Part shown: positions 24,581 through 32,937 of the stretch, in pieces | Layout: every line of letters starts with the position of its first letter | Numbering within the stretch: position 1 is the stretch's first letter | Assembly: GCA_043810595.1 (NCBI GenBank) | Contig: JBDRNX010000009.1 | Span: 1 to 42,998 of the forward strand | DNA length: 42,998 nucleotides | Direction of reading: 5' to 3' | From: JAWABC01 sp043810595 | GTDB lineage: Archaea; Nanobdellota; Nanobdellia; SCGC-AAA011-G17; VGLX01 | The notes under the pieces: model-generated | Seen by the model: only the letters and a program-made list of their open reading frames with translations | Told to the model about the DNA's origin: nothing | Database searches by the model: none | Made by a program: the position numbers and the translations under genes

Positions 24581-25003
24581 ATGAAAAAAAGAGGGCAAGT
24601 TTCTATGGAATTCATGGCAATAATCGGGTTCATAACGTTCATAGCACTCACTATGCTCATAATATCACAATTCTACCAGAGACAAGTAGCGACCCAAGTG
24701 GAAACAAACCAGGTTGACCATCTAGCAAGAAAAATAGTAGAGTCAGCAGAATCGGTATATTACCTGGGAGAACCCTCAAAAACAACGATAACAGGAAACA
24801 TGCCAAACAACATAGAGTCTGTGGATATAAACACCAACGAAATAACGTTCAAGGTAAAGGTGGCAGGAGGAACAACAGACATAAGCTACACATCAAACGT
24901 CAACCTAACAGGAAGCATATCACCAACCCCAGGGCTGAAGAGAATAAGCGTGGAAGCAAAGTGTGGAGACTTCACCGGATGTTACGTACAAATCTCAGAA
25001 TAA
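24581..25003 (+). CDS. Archaeal type IV pilin-like protein 1 (class III signal peptide)
   Basis: The 140-residue protein starts MKKRGQVSMEF, the classic archaeal prepilin motif: cleavage is expected between Gly5 and Gln6, leaving QVSMEF at the head of a hydrophobic helix (about 10-29). The C-terminal part is a small beta domain with one Cys pair (Cys128 and Cys133 region, 'AKCGDFTGCYV'). It is the first gene of the filament operon, with a leaderless promoter. Minor or structural pilin; the separately expressed pilin at 30969 is more likely the major subunit. Confidence 0.92.
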   Translation: MKKRGQVSMEFMAIIGFITFIALTMLIISQFYQRQVATQVETNQVDHLARKIVESAESVYYLGEPSKTTITGNMPNNIESVDINTNEITFKVKVAGGTTDISYTSNVNLTGSISPTPGLKRISVEAKCGDFTGCYVQISE

Positions 25004-25383
25004 AAAAAGGTCAGGTGGCAATGGAATTCGTTGTACTAGTAGGCATAGCCTTCTTCACCTTTCTTGCCATGCTCATAATAATATTCTACCACACCGGAGA
25101 GCTGAGAGACAGGAAAGAAAGCGAATCCGTAGTGGACATATCGCTGATGGTGCAGAGCGAACTAAACTCAGCAGCAGTCGTGAAAGACGGGTACACGAGA
25201 GATTTCAAGTTGCCACAAACCATATACGGAAAAGACTACATCATAACTACTGAAAACAACAGGGTATACTTCAAAACAGCAAACTACGAAGCAGGTGTGA
25301 TAGTGCCGGAATTCCAGGGGGACCTACAGAAAGGAACCAACGTAATAAACAAAACAGGAGGAGTCATCTATCTCACCCACTAA
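24979..25383 (+). CDS. Archaeal type IV pilin-like protein 2
   Basis: From ATG 24979 the protein has 134 residues and begins MLRTNLRIKKGQVAMEF. Cleavage is expected between Gly11 and Gln12, leaving QVAMEF and a long hydrophobic helix. The rest is a small beta domain. A GTG at 24961 is an alternative start, but ATG 24979 gives the normal short leader peptide. The start lies 25 nt inside the preceding gene, whose TAA sits directly in the A-tract that encodes this protein's KKG. Probably a minor pilin co-translated with pilin 1. Confidence 0.88.
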   Translation: MLRTNLRIKKGQVAMEFVVLVGIAFFTFLAMLIIIFYHTGELRDRKESESVVDISLMVQSELNSAAVVKDGYTRDFKLPQTIYGKDYIITTENNRVYFKTANYEAGVIVPEFQGDLQKGTNVINKTGGVIYLTH

Positions 25384-25873
25384 AAAAGCACAAACCTGGA
25401 CGATAGACTTCCTTATAGGGACGGTAATGTTCTTCATAGCACTCTCCATATTCTACCAGTACTACTCAAACACCGTAGCCATGGACGTGGGGGAGATACA
25501 AAACGTGAGAAGAGACGCTCAAGCCTTATCTGAATACCTCATGTCACCAGGCTATCCGGCAGACTGGAACGAAACAACCGTAGAACAGATAGGAATAGTC
25601 GAGGAAGGGTACAGGTTGAACGAAACAAAACTGGGAAACCTGACAGTCTTAAACTATGATGACACAAGAAAACTCTTCAACACAAAATACGACTACTACT
25701 TCTACTTCATAGACAAGAACGACCAGATAGCAAACATAAGCAGTTACGGAAAACCTGGAATAAACATGACAAACGTGGAAGAGGTGGAAGACCCGAAGAA
25801 AATAGTATCCTTATCGAGATTCGTGTTTTATGAAAGAAACATGTACAGGATGGTGCTCTACGTATGGGACTAA
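25370..25873 (+). CDS. Pilin-like protein 3, probable non-canonical ATC start
   Basis: The first canonical start in this frame is ATG 25427, but that would cut the membrane helix in half. In-frame sequence upstream encodes SPTKKAQTWTIDFLIGTVMF, which matches the KK-x-hydrophobic N termini of its neighbours. No ATG, GTG or TTG exists between 25427 and the upstream stop at 25346. An excellent AGGAGGAG ribosome binding site (25356-25363) is 6-8 nt before an ATC at 25370, which I take as the start (167 aa). The soluble part has several NxT/S sites and no recognised fold. It overlaps the previous gene by 14 nt and the next by 10 nt. If the start is not ATC, a sequencing error in an ATG is the likely explanation. 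Confidence 0.65.
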   Translation: MSPTKKAQTWTIDFLIGTVMFFIALSIFYQYYSNTVAMDVGEIQNVRRDAQALSEYLMSPGYPADWNETTVEQIGIVEEGYRLNETKLGNLTVLNYDDTRKLFNTKYDYYFYFIDKNDQIANISSYGKPGINMTNVEEVEDPKKIVSLSRFVFYERNMYRMVLYVWD

Positions 25874-28800
25874 AAAAAGGCTACTACTTCTCCTTTGATG
25901 CATTAATAGCAGTAAGCCTCATAATAGCCATGCTGATAATCATGCCAACCCTGTACGTAGCAAGACCAGAAAAAGAACACCTTAACACCTACTCAGAGGA
26001 CATAGTAAAAATATTCTCAACGGTAAAAGTAAAAGAAATAGACAATGACTACCTAACAGAACTCATCAACAACGGAAGCGTAAGAAACGAAAACGCAACG
26101 ATAATAGAACTGCTAGGAGAGTACTGGGCCGCAGGAAATGGAGACGTGGCAAAACTACTGGCAAACAACCTGACTTACGACCTGATCCCATCAACCTACA
26201 ACGTAGGCGTGGCCATAGGCGGAGACCTGCTATCAGACCTCAACCAGAGCGAGGCAAAAAACCTAGCGAGCTACAGAAGAATGATATCCGGAATAATGGA
26301 AGGGGAGGACATAACGGGTTATGCGTCGAGGGTTTTCCTAACAGGACTGAACGCACAGTCAAGCGCGGCATACACTTTCTTCGGAGGCTATGTAGGGGAT
26401 GGAATAATAACGCAGAAAATGGAACTGCCGGAAATAACAGAAATAAAATACGTCTACATGGAAATGGACGCAGGGAACAACTTCGAACTTTTCATAAACG
26501 ACAAATACTGCGACCTGTTCAACCTCACGGTAAATGAGAGCATGAGAGCAAGCAGCTGGTACCTAAACTCATCCTGCTTCACATCATTTGTAAACGGAGA
26601 GAACCTCATCAAGATAAACTTCACAGACAACACATCAAACTTCATAGGAGGAGGATACATAAAAGTAGCATACCAAACCTCGGAACTAAACCTGACATTC
26701 ACACAGCAAGAGATGACACAGAGGGAATGGCTGCCCGGAATACAGGGAATAATAAACCTGTACACATCCTTCTACGCACCAGGCAACATATCAAACATAA
26801 CACTATACCTCCACTACATAAACAACTACACCACATACGTAAACATAGGCAACACAACAGTATACGAAAGCGACGGCTACCTCGGAGAAACAACCGTGGT
26901 ACTAGAAAACTTCACAAACCTCAACTACCCAGCACTAAGCCAGAAAACAGTACCTCTCAGAATCGGGACAAGAAACCTTACGCTGCTGCCGGGAGAAGGA
27001 GGAAGGGCGGACGTGGTGTTAATAACAGACAGAACAGGTAGCATGACAGATTGCGACGTTAACACAGCGAATTGCACAAGGCCAGACTGCAACTGGTGGT
27101 CGTCAGGATGCCAGAACAGAAGAAAAGACGTAGCATTAGATGCGGACAAAAGCTTCGTAAACACCATCCTGACAACGAAAGGCAACACAGTCGGACTGAT
27201 AGGTTACGGAGAGAGGGCAGGCCCGGTATGCGACATGAAGTACTTCAACGAAGACAACATATCGGTACAAAGTAGGATAGAAGACTACAACTACAACAAC
27301 CAGTGGCAGGACTGCGGATGGACATGCATATCCTGCGGAGTAGACCACGCAACAACACTGCTGATGGAAAAAGACCAGCTTCACGACCTGAACAGGTATG
27401 AAACAGTAAACCCAACGTTATACCACGTAGGAGATGACGGACCAGTAGCGGTAACAGAGAACTTCGACCTAGAAATAGACCAAGAAAAATTAGTAAAGGT
27501 GAGACTAACCATATTTGCAAGAAACGTAGACGTGAGCTACGGCTACAGGGACTGCATATACTTCAACAACAACTACATAGGGCAGATATGTGATTCGAAC
27601 GAAGTAGGGGTATACGGCTGGCACACATGCCTTTACGACCTGAAACAAGACATAATAAACAATGGAACAAACAGTGTGAAGATAACAGGAGGAAACGTTA
27701 ACGGGTGTGAAGAAACAGCAGGAAGCCAAGACGACTGGGACTTCAAAGACGTAACGATAGAAGTTTGGCATGCAAACAACTCAGTGATATCACAATCATC
27801 ACCCATAGAAGGTTACGTACAAACAGCATTCTACACAAGGTATGTAAATGACGACAACGTAATAAACATCTCAGAAGTAAACCAGGACAAACCAAACCCG
27901 GTAGACTTCTCGAACGGAATGCAAAGCACGGGAAACACATTCGGACCCGGAGCAGGAGACGACGGATGGGACTGGGCGTCAGGAACTTATACGTACACGA
28001 GCAGCATGACATTCAACGGCGTTGTGAATGGCAAACTTGAAATGTATGCAGCACAGAGAGCGCAGAGATCAGGAGCTTACGGAATACAGATCTATGTACC
28101 TAATGACGCATACCAAAACATCACAGCAGGAAAAAAAGCAGAAGTCTCACTAGATTACGAATGGTACGGAAACCCATCCAACCCATTCGAAAGCTCCGAC
28201 CAAGCATGGATAAAAGGAAGGTGGTACAGCCCAACCTCGGGATACCACTGGCTTGGAAGCCAACTCGACACAGGGGATTCAGGTGCTGACGCTGAATACG
28301 AGATAGACGTGGTAGACAACCCGGACATGGAGATGAACAGAACATTCATACAAGACATAACATCATGGATAGAAGGACCGGGATGGTACTACCTGGACTT
28401 CGGAGGGAAGATATCAACAAACCAAAACTTTGAGTGGGGATACTTCAGATTTGACAACATAGCAGTAAGGTTTTACAACGAAACAATACCGAAATTCAAC
28501 CTAACAATAGACAACAATGTTAGAGAAGCGAGACTGGAATTTGAGGCAATGGACGTAGAACCCTCGGTGTACAACTGCATATACATAAATGACAACTACC
28601 TCGGAAGAGTCGACCACCAGATGTGGTCAGGCGTAAACGAATGGCAGAACGTCACGATAGACGTACCGACCATATGGCTCAGAAACGGAGAAAACACGCT
28701 AATGTTCACAGGCGGCAGCCAATACGGCTGCAACAGGACAGGAAACCAAAAAACCTGGATCCTAAGGAATATCAACCTAAGCACAATATCAACAAACGAG

Positions 28801-29928
28801 TCGATAGAATATGAAAGATCCAAATCCATGCTCATAATGAGCGACGGAGAAGCAAACACAAGGATAGGAGACTGCCACAACTACGGAGGATGGGGCTGCT
28901 CAACAGTATCAGGATGGGAAACGCCATCACAAGAAACGATAAGGAAAGCATGCGAAGCGCACAACCTCTACAACATAAGCATATACGCGGTAGCCTTCGG
29001 CAATGTGGGATCACAAGCTATAAGCACACTCAACCAATCAGCATGCTGCGACAACTGTGACCATTTCTACACGAGCAACGACGCAGAAGAGCTGGTGGAA
29101 ATATACAAGAGAATAGCACAAGACATGGTAATAATAAGCTTCGCACAGCAAGGGCTGAACGTTACTGGGAACGTAACAGAAAGCACACTCTACCCAGACT
29201 CATACATAGAGGTAACGTACACGCCAACATCAACGCTAAAGTACGGCAACATACCAGTACCGCTGGAAAGCCTACCATTCGGGAACAACATAAGCGAGGG
29301 CATATTCGAAGTACCAACAAATGTGAACGTACTCGACGTGAAGGTAACATCATACTCATCAGACAAGTGGACAGACTACCTAAGCATAAACAACGCAACA
29401 GAAGTTTACAGGCTGTGGGACTACGGAAACGAATACACGATACTCGGCGACCCGTACTTCATACAAGTACCGGTAGAGAACGTAAACACAGGAAACAACA
29501 CAGTAAGAGTAAGCACAGGGATAACACCGCAGAACTACACAGGAGGATCACCAGACAGCAAAGTTCTATTCAAAGTGGGAGTGGACCTCTCAATAAACTA
29601 CTCAGACATCTACGGAAAAGCAGAAGGATGCACATGGTACGTCGAGTTTGAAGACGGAAGCAACGCAACGATGCAAATACCGAGCAACTACACAGGAAAC
29701 AACACCTGCGTCTATTACCACAACGGAACAGTATACACGCCGGGAAGCGCGCAACAAGACTCCATAAACAGCGCAGTAGAACAACTATTCAAACAGCTTG
29801 ACTTCGACCAGGACAGCCTGCTGGACGTGAACATCGACAAAGGCGATTTGCAGTTAGAAATAATAGCACTGCCTGGAGTGCCATACCTATGGGGACCGAC
29901 GATAGCAGAGGTGAGAACATGGCAATAG
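25864..29928 (+). CDS. Giant pilin-like adhesin with a split von Willebrand A domain
   Basis: The 1354-residue protein begins MGLKKGYYFSFDALIAVSLI, a prepilin-like KKG plus hydrophobic helix. A beta module follows at about 195-280. The vWA domain starts at about 380 with the MIDAS motif DRTGS (Asp389-Ser393), 'GLIGYGERAG' and 'DHATTLL' (about 495), but its remaining strands ('SMLIMSDGEANTR', Asp994; 'NISIYAVAFGN'; 'YTSNDAEELVEIYKRIAQDM') appear only about 480 residues later. The insertion holds at least two related beta-sandwich modules with 'DCIYFNNNYIG' and 'NCIYINDNYLG' plus a third beta domain. A C-terminal beta region (1090-1354) ends the protein. It is rich in Cys and in NxS/T sites. 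By analogy with PilY1-type tip proteins, it may be the filament's tip adhesin (inference). Confidence 0.88.
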   Translation: MGLKKGYYFSFDALIAVSLIIAMLIIMPTLYVARPEKEHLNTYSEDIVKIFSTVKVKEIDNDYLTELINNGSVRNENATIIELLGEYWAAGNGDVAKLLANNLTYDLIPSTYNVGVAIGGDLLSDLNQSEAKNLASYRRMISGIMEGEDITGYASRVFLTGLNAQSSAAYTFFGGYVGDGIITQKMELPEITEIKYVYMEMDAGNNFELFINDKYCDLFNLTVNESMRASSWYLNSSCFTSFVNGENLIKINFTDNTSNFIGGGYIKVAYQTSELNLTFTQQEMTQREWLPGIQGIINLYTSFYAPGNISNITLYLHYINNYTTYVNIGNTTVYESDGYLGETTVVLENFTNLNYPALSQKTVPLRIGTRNLTLLPGEGGRADVVLITDRTGSMTDCDVNTANCTRPDCNWWSSGCQNRRKDVALDADKSFVNTILTTKGNTVGLIGYGERAGPVCDMKYFNEDNISVQSRIEDYNYNNQWQDCGWTCISCGVDHATTLLMEKDQLHDLNRYETVNPTLYHVGDDGPVAVTENFDLEIDQEKLVKVRLTIFARNVDVSYGYRDCIYFNNNYIGQICDSNEVGVYGWHTCLYDLKQDIINNGTNSVKITGGNVNGCEETAGSQDDWDFKDVTIEVWHANNSVISQSSPIEGYVQTAFYTRYVNDDNVINISEVNQDKPNPVDFSNGMQSTGNTFGPGAGDDGWDWASGTYTYTSSMTFNGVVNGKLEMYAAQRAQRSGAYGIQIYVPNDAYQNITAGKKAEVSLDYEWYGNPSNPFESSDQAWIKGRWYSPTSGYHWLGSQLDTGDSGADAEYEIDVVDNPDMEMNRTFIQDITSWIEGPGWYYLDFGGKISTNQNFEWGYFRFDNIAVRFYNETIPKFNLTIDNNVREARLEFEAMDVEPSVYNCIYINDNYLGRVDHQMWSGVNEWQNVTIDVPTIWLRNGENTLMFTGGSQYGCNRTGNQKTWILRNINLSTISTNESIEYERSKSMLIMSDGEANTRIGDCHNYGGWGCSTVSGWETPSQETIRKACEAHNLYNISIYAVAFGNVGSQAISTLNQSACCDNCDHFYTSNDAEELVEIYKRIAQDMVIISFAQQGLNVTGNVTESTLYPDSYIEVTYTPTSTLKYGNIPVPLESLPFGNNISEGIFEVPTNVNVLDVKVTSYSSDKWTDYLSINNATEVYRLWDYGNEYTILGDPYFIQVPVENVNTGNNTVRVSTGITPQNYTGGSPDSKVLFKVGVDLSINYSDIYGKAEGCTWYVEFEDGSNATMQIPSNYTGNNTCVYYHNGTVYTPGSAQQDSINSAVEQLFKQLDFDQDSLLDVNIDKGDLQLEIIALPGVPYLWGPTIAEVRTWQ

Positions 29929-30863
29929 GAAAAAAAGGAGTATTCTACACCCTGCTGGCAATAGTATTCATACTCGTGCTTATATTCTTCGTAAAAATAA
30001 AAACAGAAAGCAAACTAACAGACAAGATAGACCTGACAAGAACAAGAATAGACACCATGAACAACTTCGTCGATGCGGTAGAAGAAGACGTTGAAAGGGC
30101 GCTGTACATATCGGGATTCAGAAGCATGCTGGCATTCAACCAATACCTGCTGAAATCAAACGGAACATACCTCAACAGCACACAAGAAGCGTTCCAAGAA
30201 GCAATATTCAACGGGACAGTAAACGGAGAGGAAGATGCGCTGATAAGCGGCTCAACATTCTACGACTGGGTAACAAACGTAAGGGAGAAGGGGAATAACC
30301 TAAACATAGAACTGCAGATGAACGAACCTGAACTGGCAGTCTACCAAACAGACCCCTGGCACATAAAACTAGATTTGAACGTAACCGTGGTGGCACAAGA
30401 CGTAAAAGGAATGGCATCCTGGTACAGGAGATCAAACATAATATCAACCATAAGCATAGAAGGATTCGAAGACCCGCTATACATAGTACAGACCTACGGA
30501 AGATATACAAACATAGTGAACAGAACAATCTATGAAGGAAATTACACATATGAGGTGACCCCTGGAGTGTGGAACGTGAACAACCTCAAAGACCACGTAA
30601 CCAAGATGTACTACACAGAAAACTCTGACGCACCGGACTTCTTAATGAGGTTCGAGGGAAAGCTCACTGATTCTCCAAACGGAATAGAAAGCATGATCAA
30701 CCTTGAAAAGCTGAACTCACAAGGCATACCAGTATACCAGTACAGCGTTGTCGACCACGAATACTGGTCAGAAACCTCAGGAAGAACGGTGTCAGGAATG
30801 CAGAGCTGGTTCAGAATAGACACAGGACACGAGACAAAATACCAAGTAGAAAGCATATCCTAA
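29919..30863 (+). CDS. Pilin-like protein 5 (membrane-anchored, extracellular)
   Basis: I start the gene at ATG 29919 (314 aa, MAIGKKGVFYTLLAIVFI), which follows GAGGTGAG at 29907-29914; the frame is open further up to 29889 but without support. The N terminus is KKG plus a hydrophobic helix (about 8-26), then coiled-coil-like 'TRTRIDTMNNFVDAVEEDVE' and a beta-rich region with several NxT/S sites. The gene overlaps the giant adhesin by 10 nt, the stop of which lies in the same A-rich stretch that encodes KKG. It is the last gene of the filament operon and is probably a minor pilin or assembly-initiating pseudopilin. I do not recognise the soluble domain. Confidence 0.82.
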   Translation: MAIGKKGVFYTLLAIVFILVLIFFVKIKTESKLTDKIDLTRTRIDTMNNFVDAVEEDVERALYISGFRSMLAFNQYLLKSNGTYLNSTQEAFQEAIFNGTVNGEEDALISGSTFYDWVTNVREKGNNLNIELQMNEPELAVYQTDPWHIKLDLNVTVVAQDVKGMASWYRRSNIISTISIEGFEDPLYIVQTYGRYTNIVNRTIYEGNYTYEVTPGVWNVNNLKDHVTKMYYTENSDAPDFLMRFEGKLTDSPNGIESMINLEKLNSQGIPVYQYSVVDHEYWSETSGRTVSGMQSWFRIDTGHETKYQVESIS

Positions 30864-30902
30864 TTATAACAACTCCGAAGTGACTAAATATTTACAGTTA
30901 AA

Positions 30903-30939
30903 TTTATAAATGAAACAATTATTAATCATTATCGATAAT
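30903..30939 (+). promoter_or_regulatory. Promoter and possible operator of the main pilin gene
   Basis: TTTATAAAT at 30903-30911 predicts transcription from about 30935. The perfect 12-bp palindrome ATTATCGATAAT at 30928-30939 lies right over this start point and could bind a repressor. A strong ribosome binding site AAAAGGAGG follows at 30951-30959. This strong separate promoter fits high expression of a major subunit. Confidence 0.5.
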
Positions 30940-30968
30940 CATACATAAAAAAAAGGAGGCGATATAAA

Positions 30969-31412
30969 GTGAAGAGAGCACAAGCAGCCATGGAATTTTT
31001 AATGACCTATGGTTGGGCTATCCTCGTAGTTCTAGTTGCAATAGGAGCACTGGCTTATTTTGGAGTGTTAAACCCAAGTAGGTTCTTACCGAGCAGCTGT
31101 ACGTTAATCCCAGGACTTGGTTGCGATGAACACAAAGCAACAAGTGCCGGAGCAACACTGATAATAAGGAATGGTATGGGAAGCGACGTAACAGTGAACA
31201 GTATAACATTCGCAACGCAAACAGGTGTTGTTGATGGTTGTACACCCGATTCAGGAACCATAACCGACGGTGGCACAGATACATTCACTATTGGTTGCAC
31301 AACATTCCCGAGCAGCGGCAGGGTGAAGGCAGACATAAGCATGAACTACACTGTAAGTGGAAGTACGCTGAGCCACACTGCTACAGGCTCACTAGTTACA
31401 AGGATAGAATAA
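30969..31412 (+). CDS. Major-type archaeal pilin (class III signal peptide)
   Basis: The 147-residue protein starts at GTG 30969, 9 nt after AAAAGGAGG. Its N terminus KRAQAAMEFLMTYGWAIL is very typical of abundant DPANN pilins: cleavage before Gln5 would leave QAAMEF followed by a hydrophobic helix with conserved 'YGWAILVV'. The remainder is a small Ser/Thr/Gly-rich beta domain with two Cys pairs and few charges, suited to filament packing. It has its own strong promoter and a T-rich terminator, unlike the leaderless minor pilins upstream. Probably the main filament subunit. Confidence 0.92.
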   Translation: MKRAQAAMEFLMTYGWAILVVLVAIGALAYFGVLNPSRFLPSSCTLIPGLGCDEHKATSAGATLIIRNGMGSDVTVNSITFATQTGVVDGCTPDSGTITDGGTDTFTIGCTTFPSSGRVKADISMNYTVSGSTLSHTATGSLVTRIE

Positions 31413-31437
31413 AACCTTTATTTCTTTTTATTTTTTT
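31413..31437. terminator. T-rich terminator between pilin and ATPase operon
   Basis: The pilin stop is followed by CCTTTATTTCTTTTTATTTT, a strong U-rich archaeal termination tract. The convergent ATPase gene ends at 31436, so its own termination would lie inside the pilin gene. Confidence 0.6.
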
Positions 31438-32134
31438 AAATATCACAAACCTTATCAAGAACCTTAATACCCTTCGGGGTGATTTCTAAACTAAAAGTCT
31501 TCTCGGGGTGCTTAGTACCCCTCATCTTCAGAATCTCAAGAGCCCTAATCCTCAAACCCTTCTTCTTGGAATGATAGAGAAGAATGATGCTGTCAACCTC
31601 AAACTCCAAAGCAGCATTAATAGTAGAACTGTCAACCTCCTCCTCCTGAGAGGTAAGAACAGCAGTACAATCCCACTTGTTAATCAACTCAAAAAGAGCC
31701 AAAGCAGACTCCTTCTGACTAAGCTCATCCTTGTAAAGAAGAGCAAACGAAGAGATGGAATCTATAACCATACGCGTAGCCTTCATGTCAGAGACAAGAG
31801 TATCTATAGTGCCGCCACCCTCAATGAGAACATTCTTAACTTGCTCAGGCGTGTACTCGAGAAAAGCAAACTTACCCTCCTTCTCATACTTCTCCAAATC
31901 CCAGCCAAAGCCCAGCATGTCCTCATAAAGCTTATCCTTACGCTCCTCAAAGGTAACGTAAATACCGGGCTCGCCATTACGCAAACCCTCAATGAGGAAC
32001 TGGATACCAAATATAGTCTTACCAGAACCCGGACCGCCAGCAACGAGGTTTATGCTGCCCTCTTTAAAACCACCCTGAGAAAGGGTGTCAAGTCCCATAA
32101 TCCCTGTATGTATTCTCTTTATTGGGGGAGTCAT
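31436..32134 (-). CDS. RAD55/KaiC-like RecA-superfamily ATPase
   Basis: The 232-residue protein is a single KaiC-type domain with no extension: 'HTGIMGLDTLSQGGF', Walker A GGPGSGKT at 33-40, 'YVTFEER' with catalytic Glu, Walker B 'RMVIDSISSFALLY' and 'RALEILKMRGTKHPEK' near the end. It is strikingly similar, segment for segment, to the ATPase at 18581-19402, so the two are paralogues placed on either side of the pilus genes. It shares an ATGA overlap with the upstream ATPase gene, so they are co-translated. Probable regulator; a substrate cannot be read from the sequence. Confidence 0.93.
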   Translation of the reverse strand: MTPPIKRIHTGIMGLDTLSQGGFKEGSINLVAGGPGSGKTIFGIQFLIEGLRNGEPGIYVTFEERKDKLYEDMLGFGWDLEKYEKEGKFAFLEYTPEQVKNVLIEGGGTIDTLVSDMKATRMVIDSISSFALLYKDELSQKESALALFELINKWDCTAVLTSQEEEVDSSTINAALEFEVDSIILLYHSKKKGLRIRALEILKMRGTKHPEKTFSLEITPKGIKVLDKVCDI

Positions 32135-32856
32135 TTTTTACCCTTCAACACATCCTGCTCAATCAACGAAAAAGGAAGTTCCTTCGTCATAACCTTAATA
32201 CCACCCTTAGCAATCACAAAGGGATAAATATCAATAGAGTGATCCTGACCGCGCATCTTCGCAACGTGAACAACACGCTCAAAAGAAGAACCCTTCCTAA
32301 TCTTGGTAAGAATAATCATACCGTCAAATAGGTAATCCTCAGCCCTGTACAGGAAAGTGTCCATGTCGATAACATCCCTCTCGGCAGTAACAAGGGTGGT
32401 AACACCAGCCTCTTTCATCTGCTTCAAAAAACTTATTATACCCTTCTTGAACTCCATGCCACGCTGGTAAACAAACTCGAACAAGGTCAACGAATCGAGA
32501 ACAACACGTCTGATCTTCTTCTTCCTGATAATGTTAAGAGGAGCCTCCAAGGAAAGCATCTTACCGCTGGTAACTGCCTGCTCTATGATAGTGATCAACC
32601 CCCTCTTTTCAAAATCCTCCAAATCAAAACCCAAACTGCTGGCAGTAACCCTAAAAGAAGGAGCGCTCTGCTCAGAGGTTATGTACAAACCAGGAATGTT
32701 ATTCTTAGCGCCAGCATAGATGAACTGCAAAGCGAAAATGCTCTTACCGCTGCCTGGCCCGCCAGTCACCAGGATTGAAGTATCAGAAAGAACACCAGTC
32801 TTAAGTATATCATCCATACCAGGAATGCCTATTTTAACTCTTTCCACCGAAACCAC
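32131..32856 (-). CDS. RAD55/KaiC-like RecA-superfamily ATPase (divergent paralogue)
   Basis: The 241-residue protein has 'IGIPGMDDILKTGVL', Walker A GGPGSGKS at 32-39, 'YITSEQS' in place of the usual 'TFEE' (one acidic residue kept), Walker B 'RVVLDSLTLFEF' and 'VVHVAKMRGQDHSID'. It belongs to the same superfamily as the next gene but to a different branch. The start is a GTG at 32856; a TATA box at 32885-32892 is about 33 nt upstream. Its stop overlaps the start of the 232-aa ATPase (ATGA), suggesting that the two act together, perhaps as a mixed hexamer. It is divergent to the degenerate-ATPase operon. Confidence 0.9.
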   Translation of the reverse strand: MVSVERVKIGIPGMDDILKTGVLSDTSILVTGGPGSGKSIFALQFIYAGAKNNIPGLYITSEQSAPSFRVTASSLGFDLEDFEKRGLITIIEQAVTSGKMLSLEAPLNIIRKKKIRRVVLDSLTLFEFVYQRGMEFKKGIISFLKQMKEAGVTTLVTAERDVIDMDTFLYRAEDYLFDGMIILTKIRKGSSFERVVHVAKMRGQDHSIDIYPFVIAKGGIKVMTKELPFSLIEQDVLKGKK

Positions 32857-32937
32857 CTCTAAGAATAAGAAGAAAAACCACTAGTATAAAAATTTTACCA
32901 AAAACCTTAAATAGTAAAAACCCCACTTTTGAGTGAC

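Noticed and set aside
24985..29940. Programmed frameshift polyprotein across the pilin junctions
   Set aside because: The stops precede most of each A-tract, start codons with leaders exist for the other genes, and a fused product would bury the prepilin cleavage sites.
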